Source: Chloroflexota bacterium
GTDB lineage: Bacteria > Chloroflexota > Anaerolineae > Anaerolineales > Villigracilaceae
Length of the DNA stretch: 8,960 nt
Assembly (NCBI GenBank): GCA_021812905.1
Contig: JAKAMM010000052.1
Coordinates: 1 to 8,960 of the forward strand
Direction: 5' to 3'
Numbering within the stretch: position 1 is the first letter of the stretch; each line of letters begins with the position of its first letter. Both the position numbers and the translations under genes were made by a program. The notes beneath the pieces were generated by a model that saw only the letters and a list, made by a program, of their open reading frames with translations, ran no database searches and was not told the origin of the DNA. Below are positions 1-7,500 of the stretch, piece by piece.

Positions 1-532
1 AGCCAGCAAGATCGGAGCTGATAAATTGGCTGAGAGCTTTCATTGTACTTACGGGCTGCCGGTTGTGATTGTTCGCCCATTTAATACGTATGGACCACGT
101 CAATCGGCGCGCGCGGTAATTCCCACCATTATCACTCAGGCAATCACGATGAATACGATTCGTTTGGGCAGCCTGAACACCATCCGGGATTTCACTTATG
201 TAGAAGATACCGTTAATGGTTTTCTTTGTGCGGCTGCGGCAAAGGATGTGGACGGCTGTACTTTCAATCTTGGAACAGGGCAGGAAATCAGTATTGGAGA
301 ACTGTCAGACAGGATCATTCAGAAGGTGGGTACCTATGCCAGGATCGAGGTGGACCCTGCCCGGATTCGTCCGTCGCGTTCGGAGGTCAAGCGTTTGCTG
401 TCCGATAATTCTTTGGCGCGCGAACGATTGGATTGGGCGCCAGCCGTAAGTTTGGATGACGGCCTTGACAAGACCATTTCTTGGATCGAAGCCAACCTGA
501 GTCACTATCGCGTAGGTGTCTATGAATTCTAA
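1..532 (+). CDS. NAD-dependent NDP-sugar 4,6-dehydratase, LegB-like extended SDR (C-terminal half, 5' truncated)
   Basis: This is the C-terminal 176 residues of a cytoplasmic short-chain dehydrogenase/reductase that would convert an NDP-hexose to its 4-keto-6-deoxy form using bound NAD. The frame is open to the left edge from base 2. The first codons read A-S-K-I-G-A-D-K, which is the end of the YxxxK catalytic motif: the lysine is at bases 8-10 and the tyrosine should lie two codons outside the window. The TTG at 26 is therefore not the start. Residues 25-34 (RPFNTYGPRQ) form the substrate-binding loop, followed by SARAVIPTII and later by RIRPSRSEV and LLSDNS. This set is what I know from LegB, the GDP-GlcNAc 4,6-dehydratase of legionaminic acid pathways. 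Full-length relatives are about 330 residues, so roughly half is present. No other leg-specific genes are visible, so the substrate (GDP-GlcNAc or another NDP-sugar) is uncertain. The next gene's ribosome site follows its stop codon directly. Confidence 0.88.
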   Translation, partial: ASKIGADKLAESFHCTYGLPVVIVRPFNTYGPRQSARAVIPTIITQAITMNTIRLGSLNTIRDFTYVEDTVNGFLCAAAAKDVDGCTFNLGTGQEISIGELSDRIIQKVGTYARIEVDPARIRPSRSEVKRLLSDNSLARERLDWAPAVSLDDGLDKTISWIEANLSHYRVGVYEF

Positions 533-533
533 A

Positions 534-540
534 AAGGAGG
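534..540 (+). promoter_or_regulatory. Ribosome binding site deciding the start at 546
   Basis: AAGGAGG lies 5 bases before ATG 546 and begins one base after the stop codon of the dehydratase. It matches the anti-Shine-Dalgarno sequence perfectly. It selects ATG 546 over the in-frame GTG at 516 and ATG at 522, which would overlap the previous gene and lack such a site. Confidence 0.8.
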
Positions 541-545
541 GGAAC

Positions 546-1265
546 ATGAAAGCCGTTGTGTTGGCAGGCGGGAAAGGAACTCGTCTTGCACCGTATACCA
601 CGATCTTGCCAAAGCCATTGATGCCCATCGGCGATATGCCCATTCTCGAAGTGATGCTGCTTCAAATGAAGGAAGCCGGCATTGAGCACGTTGTTTTGAC
701 GGTCGGACACCTATCGGAATTATTGCGTGCGTTTTTCAAGGATGGGAGTCAGTTTGGGATTGATATTAGTTACAGCTATGAACAATGTCCGCTAGGGACG
801 GCTGGTCCGATTGCATTGGTTGATGGATTGAACGAGACTTTCCTGGTTTCAAACGGCGATGTGCTCACGACTTTGAATTTGCATGAACTGATCCAGTTTC
901 ACCGAGAGCAAAAGGCAATTGCCACGATCGCTGCCCATCATAGACAGTCCAAGATTGATCTGGGCGTGATCCAAAAAGATGGCGATTGCCGCATCACGGG
1001 GTATATCGAAAAGCCGGTTTACGATCTTATGGTGAGCATGGGGATTTATGTGTTCGAACCTGCTGTGCTTCCATACATCACGCGCAATGAATATCTTGAT
1101 TTTCCCGACCTGATAAAGAAATTAATAGCAGCCAACGAAAGAGTCGTCGGTTACGAATTCGATGGCTATTGGGAAGATCTTGGGCGGCCAGACGATTATG
1201 CGCGGGCTTCCAAGGATTTCGAAAATATGCGTGCTCAATTTCTCCCCAGCGCTTGTGGAGCGTAG
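546..1265 (+). CDS. Sugar-1-phosphate nucleotidyltransferase (NTP_transferase family)
   Basis: This 239-residue cytoplasmic enzyme would join a sugar 1-phosphate to an NTP, making the activated NDP-sugar and pyrophosphate. The start at 546 puts the family signature at the N-terminus: LAGGKGTRL at residues 6-14 (nucleotide binding) and PKPLMPI at 22-28, with K23. E79 and PLGTAGP (82-88), NGD at 103-105 with the metal-binding D105, EKP at 155-157, and W208-E-D-L-G-R-P-D-D-Y217 complete the catalytic core. It lacks a left-handed beta-helix acyltransferase tail and the N-terminal CBS domains found in PtmE-type enzymes, so it is a minimal single-domain form. The strong ribosome site and 13-bp gap to the dehydratase suggest one transcript. 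The neighbours suggest that it supplies the substrate for the dehydratase. Base specificity (GTP, dTTP or UTP) cannot be decided by eye; mannose-1-P or GlcNAc-1-P guanylyltransferase and glucose-1-P thymidylyltransferase are all possible. Confidence 0.9.
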   Translation: MKAVVLAGGKGTRLAPYTTILPKPLMPIGDMPILEVMLLQMKEAGIEHVVLTVGHLSELLRAFFKDGSQFGIDISYSYEQCPLGTAGPIALVDGLNETFLVSNGDVLTTLNLHELIQFHREQKAIATIAAHHRQSKIDLGVIQKDGDCRITGYIEKPVYDLMVSMGIYVFEPAVLPYITRNEYLDFPDLIKKLIAANERVVGYEFDGYWEDLGRPDDYARASKDFENMRAQFLPSACGA

Positions 1266-1268
1266 GCC

Positions 1269-2408
1269 ATGGAATGGAAAATTCCGCTTTCCGATATTGA
1301 TTTTGGACCGGAAGAGAAGGATGTTGTGAATGAAGTCCTTCGAAGCCGGTGGTTGACCATGGGCTCGGTTACTCAGGACTTTGAGCAAGCCTTTGCATCC
1401 TATGTTGGTGCCAGATTTGCAATTGCGGTTACCAATGCAACAGCGGCGCTTCATTTGGCTTGCATTGTGGTCGGATTGAAACCAGGGGATGAAGCGATTG
1501 TTCCATCGTTGACGTTTGTTGCGACAGCCAATGCGGTTCGATACGCCGGAGCGATCCCCGTTTTTGCCGATATCGTGAGCGAACAGGATTTGAATATTTC
1601 CTACCATGCGATAGAAAAAGCCATTAGTGACCGAACGCGTGCCATCATCGTTATGCATTACGGTGGTTACGCTTGCGATATGCACAGTATCATGGAACTG
1701 GCCCGCGAACATAATCTTAGGGTGATTGAAGATGCCGCACATGCGGTCGGCTCTGAACTCGATGATCGAAAGCTGGGTACTTGGGGCGATATCGGGTGCT
1801 TTAGCTTTTTCTCGAACAAGAACATGACCACAGGGGAAGGCGGCATGCTGGTAACGGATAATGAGGCTTATGCAAAAAAGCTTCATTCGCTTCGTTCACA
1901 TGGAATGACGACACTTACATGGGATCGCCATAAAGGCCATGCCTGGAGCTACGACGTTATTGATCTGGGCTACAACTATCGCATTGACGAAATCCGCGCG
2001 GCAATTGGAAAAGTCCAGCTTGGAAAATTGAGCGCGAACAATGAGCGGCGCCGCCACTTGACGCAAGTCTATCGAGAAATATTGCAGGAGTGTTCGCCAC
2101 AGATAACAATCCCGTTTGCAAATCACGTGGGAATTTCAGCGGCTCATTTAATGCCTGTGCTTTTACCCGCAGACACCGACAAAATGGGTTTCATGGAAAA
2201 TATGAAATCACAAGGCATTCAAACCAGCGTTCATTATCCGCCTGTCCATACATTCACCGCGTATGATGTCGGCAGAGGCAAATATTCTTTGCCAACAACG
2301 GAAGATGTCGCCGCGCGAGAAGTTACTTTGCCGTTATTTCCGCTGCTCTCGGATGAGAATGTTGTCGAGGTTGCGGAGGCTGTTGCACAAGCGCTTGGCA
2401 AGACCTGA
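1269..2408 (+). CDS. DegT/DnrJ/EryC1/StrS-family PLP-dependent sugar aminotransferase
   Basis: This 379-residue fold-type I aminotransferase would transfer an amino group, usually from glutamate, to the keto group of an NDP-ketosugar in the cytoplasm. Visible marks are the N-terminal IPLSDIDFGPEE, TNATAALHLA at 55-64 (PLP phosphate region), EDAAHA at 154-159 with D155 facing the pyridine nitrogen, and FFSNKN at 180-185, where K184 is the Schiff-base lysine. GEGGM follows at 189-193, then the conserved YNYRIDEIRAAIG and SVHYPPVH segments. Length is normal for the family. ATG 1269 lies 3 bp after the nucleotidyltransferase stop, with GGAG at 1257-1260 inside that gene, which suggests translational coupling. 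After the 4,6-dehydratase it most likely makes a 4-amino-4,6-dideoxysugar. The N-terminus differs from what I recall of LegC, so I do not call a legionaminic acid enzyme. A 3-amino product is a less likely alternative. Confidence 0.92.
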   Translation: MEWKIPLSDIDFGPEEKDVVNEVLRSRWLTMGSVTQDFEQAFASYVGARFAIAVTNATAALHLACIVVGLKPGDEAIVPSLTFVATANAVRYAGAIPVFADIVSEQDLNISYHAIEKAISDRTRAIIVMHYGGYACDMHSIMELAREHNLRVIEDAAHAVGSELDDRKLGTWGDIGCFSFFSNKNMTTGEGGMLVTDNEAYAKKLHSLRSHGMTTLTWDRHKGHAWSYDVIDLGYNYRIDEIRAAIGKVQLGKLSANNERRRHLTQVYREILQECSPQITIPFANHVGISAAHLMPVLLPADTDKMGFMENMKSQGIQTSVHYPPVHTFTAYDVGRGKYSLPTTEDVAAREVTLPLFPLLSDENVVEVAEAVAQALGKT

Positions 2409-2468
2409 TTTCTAAGATATTGGTAATGTTTGAAAGACTGGGGTGGCATTGGGAAGATTTGTATTCAG

Positions 2469-2483
2469 AGAAATCAAATTTCT
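2469..2483. repeat. Small perfect inverted repeat in the 92-bp gap before the co-polymerase gene
   Basis: AGAAAT and ATTTCT flank a 3-base CAA loop, giving a 6-bp AT-rich stem that ends 2 bases before the ribosome site at 2486-2492. The gap 2409-2500 holds nothing else I can name: no convincing -35/-10 pair. It may affect access to the ribosome site, but a stem this short and AT-rich could be chance. Confidence 0.2.
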
Positions 2484-2485
2484 AC

Positions 2486-2492
2486 AAAGAGG
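2486..2492 (+). promoter_or_regulatory. Ribosome binding site deciding the start at 2501
   Basis: AAAGAGG lies 8 bases before ATG 2501. It selects this start over in-frame TTG 2420 and ATG 2426, which would add 27 or 25 hydrophilic residues ahead of the conserved short cytoplasmic N-terminus expected for Wzz proteins. Confidence 0.6.
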
Positions 2493-2500
2493 AAAAAAAC

Positions 2501-4327
2501 ATGGAAACCAAAGATCTTTTATCGCTTATGTGGCGCGGCGTGCGATTTCTGATCGCCGGGTTTATCTTGGGAGCGGCGCTTGGATGGGTCGTTTCCAAAT
2601 ATCAAAGTCCCGTTTATGAGGCGACCACCGAGGTCCTCGTCAGCCGCGCCCGCTTCCAAAGCAGCACGGATATGCTGCCATTAAGCGATGATCAGTTGGC
2701 TTCCACGAACATACAGTTGGCCAAGAGCCAGCCGGTCCTGAATGCTGTATCTTCCAAATTGGGCATCAAGATTAACGCCGATAATATTCAAGTTGGTGTC
2801 ATCCCCAACACCCTTGTTCTTCAAATAAAGGTTCAGGATGAGGATTCAAAAAGGGCTGCTGATATTGCCAATACATTGGTGGAGATTCTTATTCAACAGA
2901 ACGAGAATCTTTTGACGGGGCGTTTTTTGGATTTCCAAAATACTTTGGATGCACAGATTAATCAAGTGCAAAACCAAATAAATGATCTGCAAAATCAAAT
3001 CACCCAAATAAATGAGGCTAGTATTTCGGATCAGTTGAGCCAAGTGAATTGGGAAATTGATCAGCTGAAGTCTGAGATTTCATCCCTCGAACAGGATGTC
3101 AGTAGCTATCCGCCAAATTTGACCGAGACACAACGGATTTCCGTTGGTGAAAAACAGGCTCAGCTTGATCAGCTCCGATCTTTATTGAACATCTATCAGC
3201 AAATCCAAACCAATCTCACGTTCATCGGTAAACCGGGATCAACTGGTTTGTCGCGCGATGATCCTCGTCTTACCAGTCTCCAATCAACCTTGAATCTTTA
3301 TCAGGAGCTTTATCTCAGCCTGGTCAACAATCGTGAGACGGTTAATCTGGCGCGCATGCAGAACACGCCAAACCTTGCTCAGATCAATCCTGCAATTCCT
3401 CCCAAGACTCCTGTGCGCCCTTTGCCACTCCTGTACACGCTGTTGGGCGGGATAGTGGGGTTGGCGATTTCTGCCGCGTCCATCCTGGTCCTTGATAACT
3501 TTGATGATACCCTCAAAAAGGTTGGTCAAATAGAGGAAGTGCTGGGCCTGCCCGTACTGGGGACTGTTTCCGATGGTAATTACTCGGGCAAGGGCTTGAC
3601 CTCATTGCATGATCCTCTATCTCCAGAAGCTGAAGCTTTTCGAGCTTTGGCGGTGAGCATAGAACTGCTTAGCGCGGAAAAAAATATTTATACCTTGCTG
3701 CTAACAAATACCGACGCAGGTGAAGGGAAGTCAATCATTGCAGCAAACCTGGCCGCTCTGTTTTCCCAGCAGGGGAAGCGGGTGATTCTTGTTGATGGCG
3801 ACCTCAGACATCCACACTTGCATAAGCTGTTTGAGATTAATAATCAAAAAGGCGTAGTGGATGTACTCAAAGACAGCATTGACATTAAGAGTGTAAGCAA
3901 CTTTGTTGAAGGGTTTGAATGGATGACTTTGATACCCAGTGGGCAGGAGTCAAAAGAGACCGCCGGTTGGATCGACGCGGGAGAGTTAACTGACCTATTG
4001 TTGAAGTTGCAGGAGCAGGCCGATTTGGTTATTGTGGATGGCCCCTCTGCTGAGGTTGCAGATGCCCAAATGCTCGCATCCAAAGTGGATGCGATCCTGC
4101 TGATTATCCAGGCCGGGCACACGCGGATCGATCCAGCCAAAGCTGCCGTGCGAAGGTTTCAATTTGCAGGAGCGAGGGTGGTGGGCGCTGTATTGAATCA
4201 TAGTGTTCGGTCTCGAATCATATCCAAAAACATTTTGCCTTGGGCAAAATTCATGCCTCGGAGACGAGGAGAAGTTTCTTATGAAGAGAGAAGCGAAGCA
4301 AACAAGGCGTCAGCTACTGTGCCCTAA
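2501..4327 (+). CDS. Polysaccharide co-polymerase fused to BY-type tyrosine kinase (Wzc/CapAB-like)
   Basis: This 608-residue inner-membrane protein should govern polymerisation or export of the surface polysaccharide. Residues 1-14 are cytoplasmic and 15-32 form the first membrane helix. P37-x-Y-x-A lies in the Wzz signature that follows. Residues 144-240 are a Gln/Asn/Leu-rich coiled coil outside the membrane, a proline-rich stretch (296-307, AIPPKTPVRP) leads into the second membrane helix (309-331), and the cytoplasmic ATPase follows. That ATPase has Walker A TNTDAGEGKS (402-411, K410), Walker A' ILVDGDLRHP (429-438, D432 and D434) and Walker B LVIVDGP (509-515, D513). The usual ExxRxxR interaction motif appears as E378-x-x-R381-x-x-A384, so its last arginine is missing. 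The 24-residue tail has a single tyrosine, Y594, instead of a tyrosine cluster. Fusion in one chain is typical of Wzc-type proteins. The kinase activity is inferred from family; autophosphorylation may be weak or use other tyrosines. It follows the sugar cassette after 92 bp and may share its transcript. Confidence 0.92.
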   Translation: METKDLLSLMWRGVRFLIAGFILGAALGWVVSKYQSPVYEATTEVLVSRARFQSSTDMLPLSDDQLASTNIQLAKSQPVLNAVSSKLGIKINADNIQVGVIPNTLVLQIKVQDEDSKRAADIANTLVEILIQQNENLLTGRFLDFQNTLDAQINQVQNQINDLQNQITQINEASISDQLSQVNWEIDQLKSEISSLEQDVSSYPPNLTETQRISVGEKQAQLDQLRSLLNIYQQIQTNLTFIGKPGSTGLSRDDPRLTSLQSTLNLYQELYLSLVNNRETVNLARMQNTPNLAQINPAIPPKTPVRPLPLLYTLLGGIVGLAISAASILVLDNFDDTLKKVGQIEEVLGLPVLGTVSDGNYSGKGLTSLHDPLSPEAEAFRALAVSIELLSAEKNIYTLLLTNTDAGEGKSIIAANLAALFSQQGKRVILVDGDLRHPHLHKLFEINNQKGVVDVLKDSIDIKSVSNFVEGFEWMTLIPSGQESKETAGWIDAGELTDLLLKLQEQADLVIVDGPSAEVADAQMLASKVDAILLIIQAGHTRIDPAKAAVRRFQFAGARVVGAVLNHSVRSRIISKNILPWAKFMPRRRGEVSYEERSEANKASATVP

Positions 4328-4336
4328 TCAATTTAT

Positions 4337-4350
4337 GCCGACACATCGGC
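4337..4350 (+). terminator. Weak hairpin after the co-polymerase gene
   Basis: GCCGA and TCGGC flank a CACA loop, giving a perfect 5-bp GC-rich stem 9 bases past the stop codon. The following bases are T-rich but broken (CTTTGAAATTTTCAATTTTC), so this is at best a partial or attenuating intrinsic terminator. The rest of the 78-bp gap (4328-4405) shows no convincing promoter. Confidence 0.25.
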
Positions 4351-4396
4351 CTTTGAAATTTTCAATTTTCGAGATGCACCCAACCAAAATATTTTC

Positions 4397-4401
4397 GGAG
4401 G
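4397..4401 (+). promoter_or_regulatory. Alternative ribosome binding site for in-frame ATG 4406
   Basis: GGAGG lies only 4 bases before ATG 4406, which is in frame with and 18 codons upstream of ATG 4460. Starting here would add MNTQFGLRLTKTFLWRKI to the signal peptide's n-region. The spacing is shorter than usual, so I rank it second. Confidence 0.4.
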
Positions 4402-4448
4402 AACAATGAACACGCAATTTGGGCTTCGTTTGACAAAAACGTTTCTTT

Positions 4449-4454
4449 GGAGGA
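4449..4454 (+). promoter_or_regulatory. Preferred ribosome binding site for the large secreted protein
   Basis: GGAGGA lies 5 bases before ATG 4460. The spacing is better than for ATG 4406, and the resulting protein begins with a compact, lysine-bearing n-region directly ahead of the hydrophobic signal segment. Confidence 0.5.
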
Positions 4455-4459
4455 AGATC

Positions 4460-4570
4460 ATGAACGCTAAATCAATCAAAACTCTATCTGTCATCAGCCT
4501 TCGGGCGATCTATTGCTTGATGATCCTGTCCATGCTTTTGTCTAGTGTGGGAGTTAGAACTGTTAGCGCA
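4460..4570 (+). other. Signal peptide of the large secreted protein
   Basis: Residues 1-37 have a short n-region with K4, K7 and R15, a hydrophobic core (AIYCLMILSMLL) and a V-S-A tripeptide before alanine and serine, fitting signal peptidase I cleavage after A37. C19 sits inside the hydrophobic core without a proper lipobox context, so a lipoprotein is unlikely. Confidence 0.75.
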
Positions 4571-7500
4571 GCTTCCACCTACACGATCAGCGGCAATGTC
4601 GGGGTGGCAGGTGCAACCGTTACCTACTCCGGTTCTGGTGCAGGCCCAACCACCTCAGACGCATCGGGCAATTACTCGCTGACAGTAAACCAGTGGTCAT
4701 CTGGCAGCGTGACGCCCTCTAAAGGTGGCTATACGTTCTCGCCTAGTAGTCGGACCTACTACTTGGTAAATTCTAATCAGACCAACCAGAATTACACGGC
4801 TACTGCGGTGACGTATACCATCAGCGGCAGCACTGGCGCGGCAGGCGGGGGGGCAACCATCACTTATACAGGCGGATCAACTACCGCAAATGCATCCACG
4901 GGGAATTACTCTTTCACTGTTGCATACGGCTGGTCCGGTACGGTCACGCCTTCCAAAACGGGCTACGTATTTTCGCCTGCCAGTCGAAGCTATACCAATG
5001 TCGCCGCGAATCAAACCAACCAGAACTACACAGCGACGTTGGCCGGGTGGACCATCTCCGGTAACGCAGGAGTCGGTGGCGCAACCATTACATACTCGGG
5101 CGGCTCTACTACCTCGAATGCCTCCACGGGTGATTACTCCTTCATGGTCTCACCTGGTTGGTCTGGCATGGTCACGCCATCCAAGACTGGCTTTAGCTTT
5201 TACCCCGCCAACATAACTTATTCGAATGTGATTTCAAATCAGACTTCGCAGAATTACACCGCAAGGCCAACGGCCTTCACCTTTGGGTCAATGGCCGATT
5301 CGCACGCAGCAGATTACTTTTCTTATCCCGCCAATCAACTTTCAACCCTCAATCCTGCACTTGTCATATTTAGCGGTGATATTGAAGACAATGGGTTTAC
5401 TGCAACCGAAATGAACTCAATTGTTAACATACTGAAATCCGAGAACTTGTATAACAAAACTTTTATGGTTAGAGGCAATCACGATGACCACGTCAGTGGC
5501 AGTGCAGCCCTGTGGGAAAGTTATTTTGAAACGGCCCCGAACATAAAAGTAATGCCGACGTATGCGATAAACAAAGTATCACTTGATTCTTCTTCGGACC
5601 AGCTGAACTATAGTTTCGATTATGGGAACTCCATCTTTATCGGCCTGGATGTTCCAGGGGATATTTACCTGTTGACCCAAGCCGAAGTGGACTTCCTCGA
5701 TGCCCGCCTGACGTATGCAGAAAGTGTAGGATTGACCCATGCCTTTATTTACTTCCACGGGCCTGAATATTGCATGGAAGCAAATCATTGTACATGCTCG
5801 GCGAGGGATAACTCCGCCTGTACCCCTCCGTCATTGATATCTGTTATCAACAATCATCCCATTGTGTCTGCTACCTTCCATGGGCACGAACACGTCTTAG
5901 CGTGGACGCATATGGATAATACCCGGGTGTCTGGCTTAACGCGCAGCTACGAGCAATTTGATACCTCGCCGTCTGGGGCCTCGTCATATTCCCAGACCAT
6001 ATTTCCTGATAGAGTGGATTATGCGTATACTGATATGGCGGAGGATGACCTGGGCTTTGCGACAATCAGTGTCAATGGCCTCTCGTTCACTGTTAACTTT
6101 TACAAATATGGCACAACTCAACCCGTCTGGAGCCATACCTTTTCTAAAATAAATACACCTCCGACGATTAGCGACATTACGGATAAGACCACCAATGAGG
6201 ATACCGCCACTGGGGCCATCCCCTTCACAGTGGGAGATGCGGAACTCGACCCTGCTTACCTGACCGTCACGGCCACCTCTTCGGACCTGGCATTGGTGCC
6301 GGTTGAGAACATTTCGCTTGGAGGGAGTGGAGTAAACCGCACGATCGACATCCTGCCTGCTCCCAACCGGAGCGGCACTGCCACCATCACCGTTTCGGTG
6401 AATGATGGAAATGTCACCGTCAATGACACCTTCTTGCTGACGGTCGCTGCCGTCAATGATGCACCCGTTGCTGATGCTCAATCTCTCAGCATGTTATGGA
6501 ACACATCAATCAACATCACGCTGACGGGTACTGATGTGGATGGCGATCCCTTAATTTATAGCATTGTCAGCAATCCTGCGCACGGCGACTTGAGCGGCAG
6601 TGGAGCGAATCAAATATACACACCCGTTGCAAATTACTCGGGACCTGACAGCTTTACGTTCAAAGCGAATGATGGAAACCTGGACAGCGCGCCTGCCACC
6701 GTCAGCATCGATGTGACTGCTCATACCATTTCCGGAAACGCAGGCGTGGCGGGTGCTACACTAAGTTATATAGTGGACACACCCAAGACCGCTACTGCAG
6801 ATAGTGTCGGCGCATATAGTTTCCAAGTTCCCACTAACTGGTCTGGTACGGTCACGCCTTCAAAGCCTGGCTACACCTTTTCGCCCGAAAGCATGACTTA
6901 TACTAGCGTACTCGCGGATCAGCCTGGACAAAATTATACAGCCGCCGGCATCACACTAACCATTTCTGGTAACGCGGGGATTGCAGGCGCAACCCTCAGT
7001 TACACAGATGGCATACCTAAGACTGCCACTGCGGATGCAAACGGCCTGTACAGCTTCCAAGTCTCCTATAACTGGTCTGGTACGGTCACACCTTCCCTAT
7101 CTGGGTATGGATTTAGGCCTGCCATGCGCGCGTATGCCAACGTGACAGTAAACCAGGATTCCCAGGATTACACAACGACCACCGCGCGAGTCTGGTACGT
7201 TGATAAGACCAATCCGAACTGCACAGATTCAGGTCAGGTTGGTTCGCTTGCAATTCCATTCTGCACGATCTCAAGGGGTGCCTACCTGGCAATGCCCGGT
7301 CAGATTGTGCAGGTTTTGCATGGCACGTATGCAGAGACAATCTATCCCGAGCGCAGCGGCACTGAGGGGAATCCGATCACCTATTGGGCAGACCCCGGCG
7401 TCACGGTGACTGGACAGCCAGGAACCCCAACTACCTCCTACTATGCTTTCGGTTTGGGAGCGAGGAACTATATTGTTATTGACGGTTTCAACATCACGAA

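Noticed and set aside
26..28. TTG as start of the dehydratase
   Set aside because: The frame is open to the left edge and the preceding codons encode the end of the YxxxK catalytic motif, so the gene is truncated by the window.
516..545. GTG 516 or ATG 522 as start of the nucleotidyltransferase
   Set aside because: It would overlap the dehydratase stop and place ten residues before the conserved MKAVVLAGG N-terminus; the strong ribosome site points to 546.
1122..1886. 254-codon minus-strand open frame opposite the nucleotidyltransferase and aminotransferase
   Set aside because: It lies antisense to two well-recognised genes, and its translation is rich in Cys, His, Arg and Asn with no family motif.
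4353..4393. Promoter before the secreted protein (TTGAAA with an AT-rich AAATAT)
   Set aside because: The two elements are 28 bases apart, far from the 16-18 expected, and no better pair was found.
4890..5216. 108-codon + strand frame inside the Ig-like repeats
   Set aside because: It is an out-of-frame reading of repeats R2-R3; its own internal repetition only mirrors the real repeats.
5984..6481. 165-codon minus-strand open frame opposite the phosphoesterase and cadherin-like region
   Set aside because: The + strand has a continuous frame with clear domains here, and the antisense translation has no recognisable motif.
4577..7183. CRISPR array or noncoding direct repeats
   Set aside because: The repeats are about 230 bases long, diverged, in frame and encode Ig-like domains; there are no short identical repeats with unique spacers.
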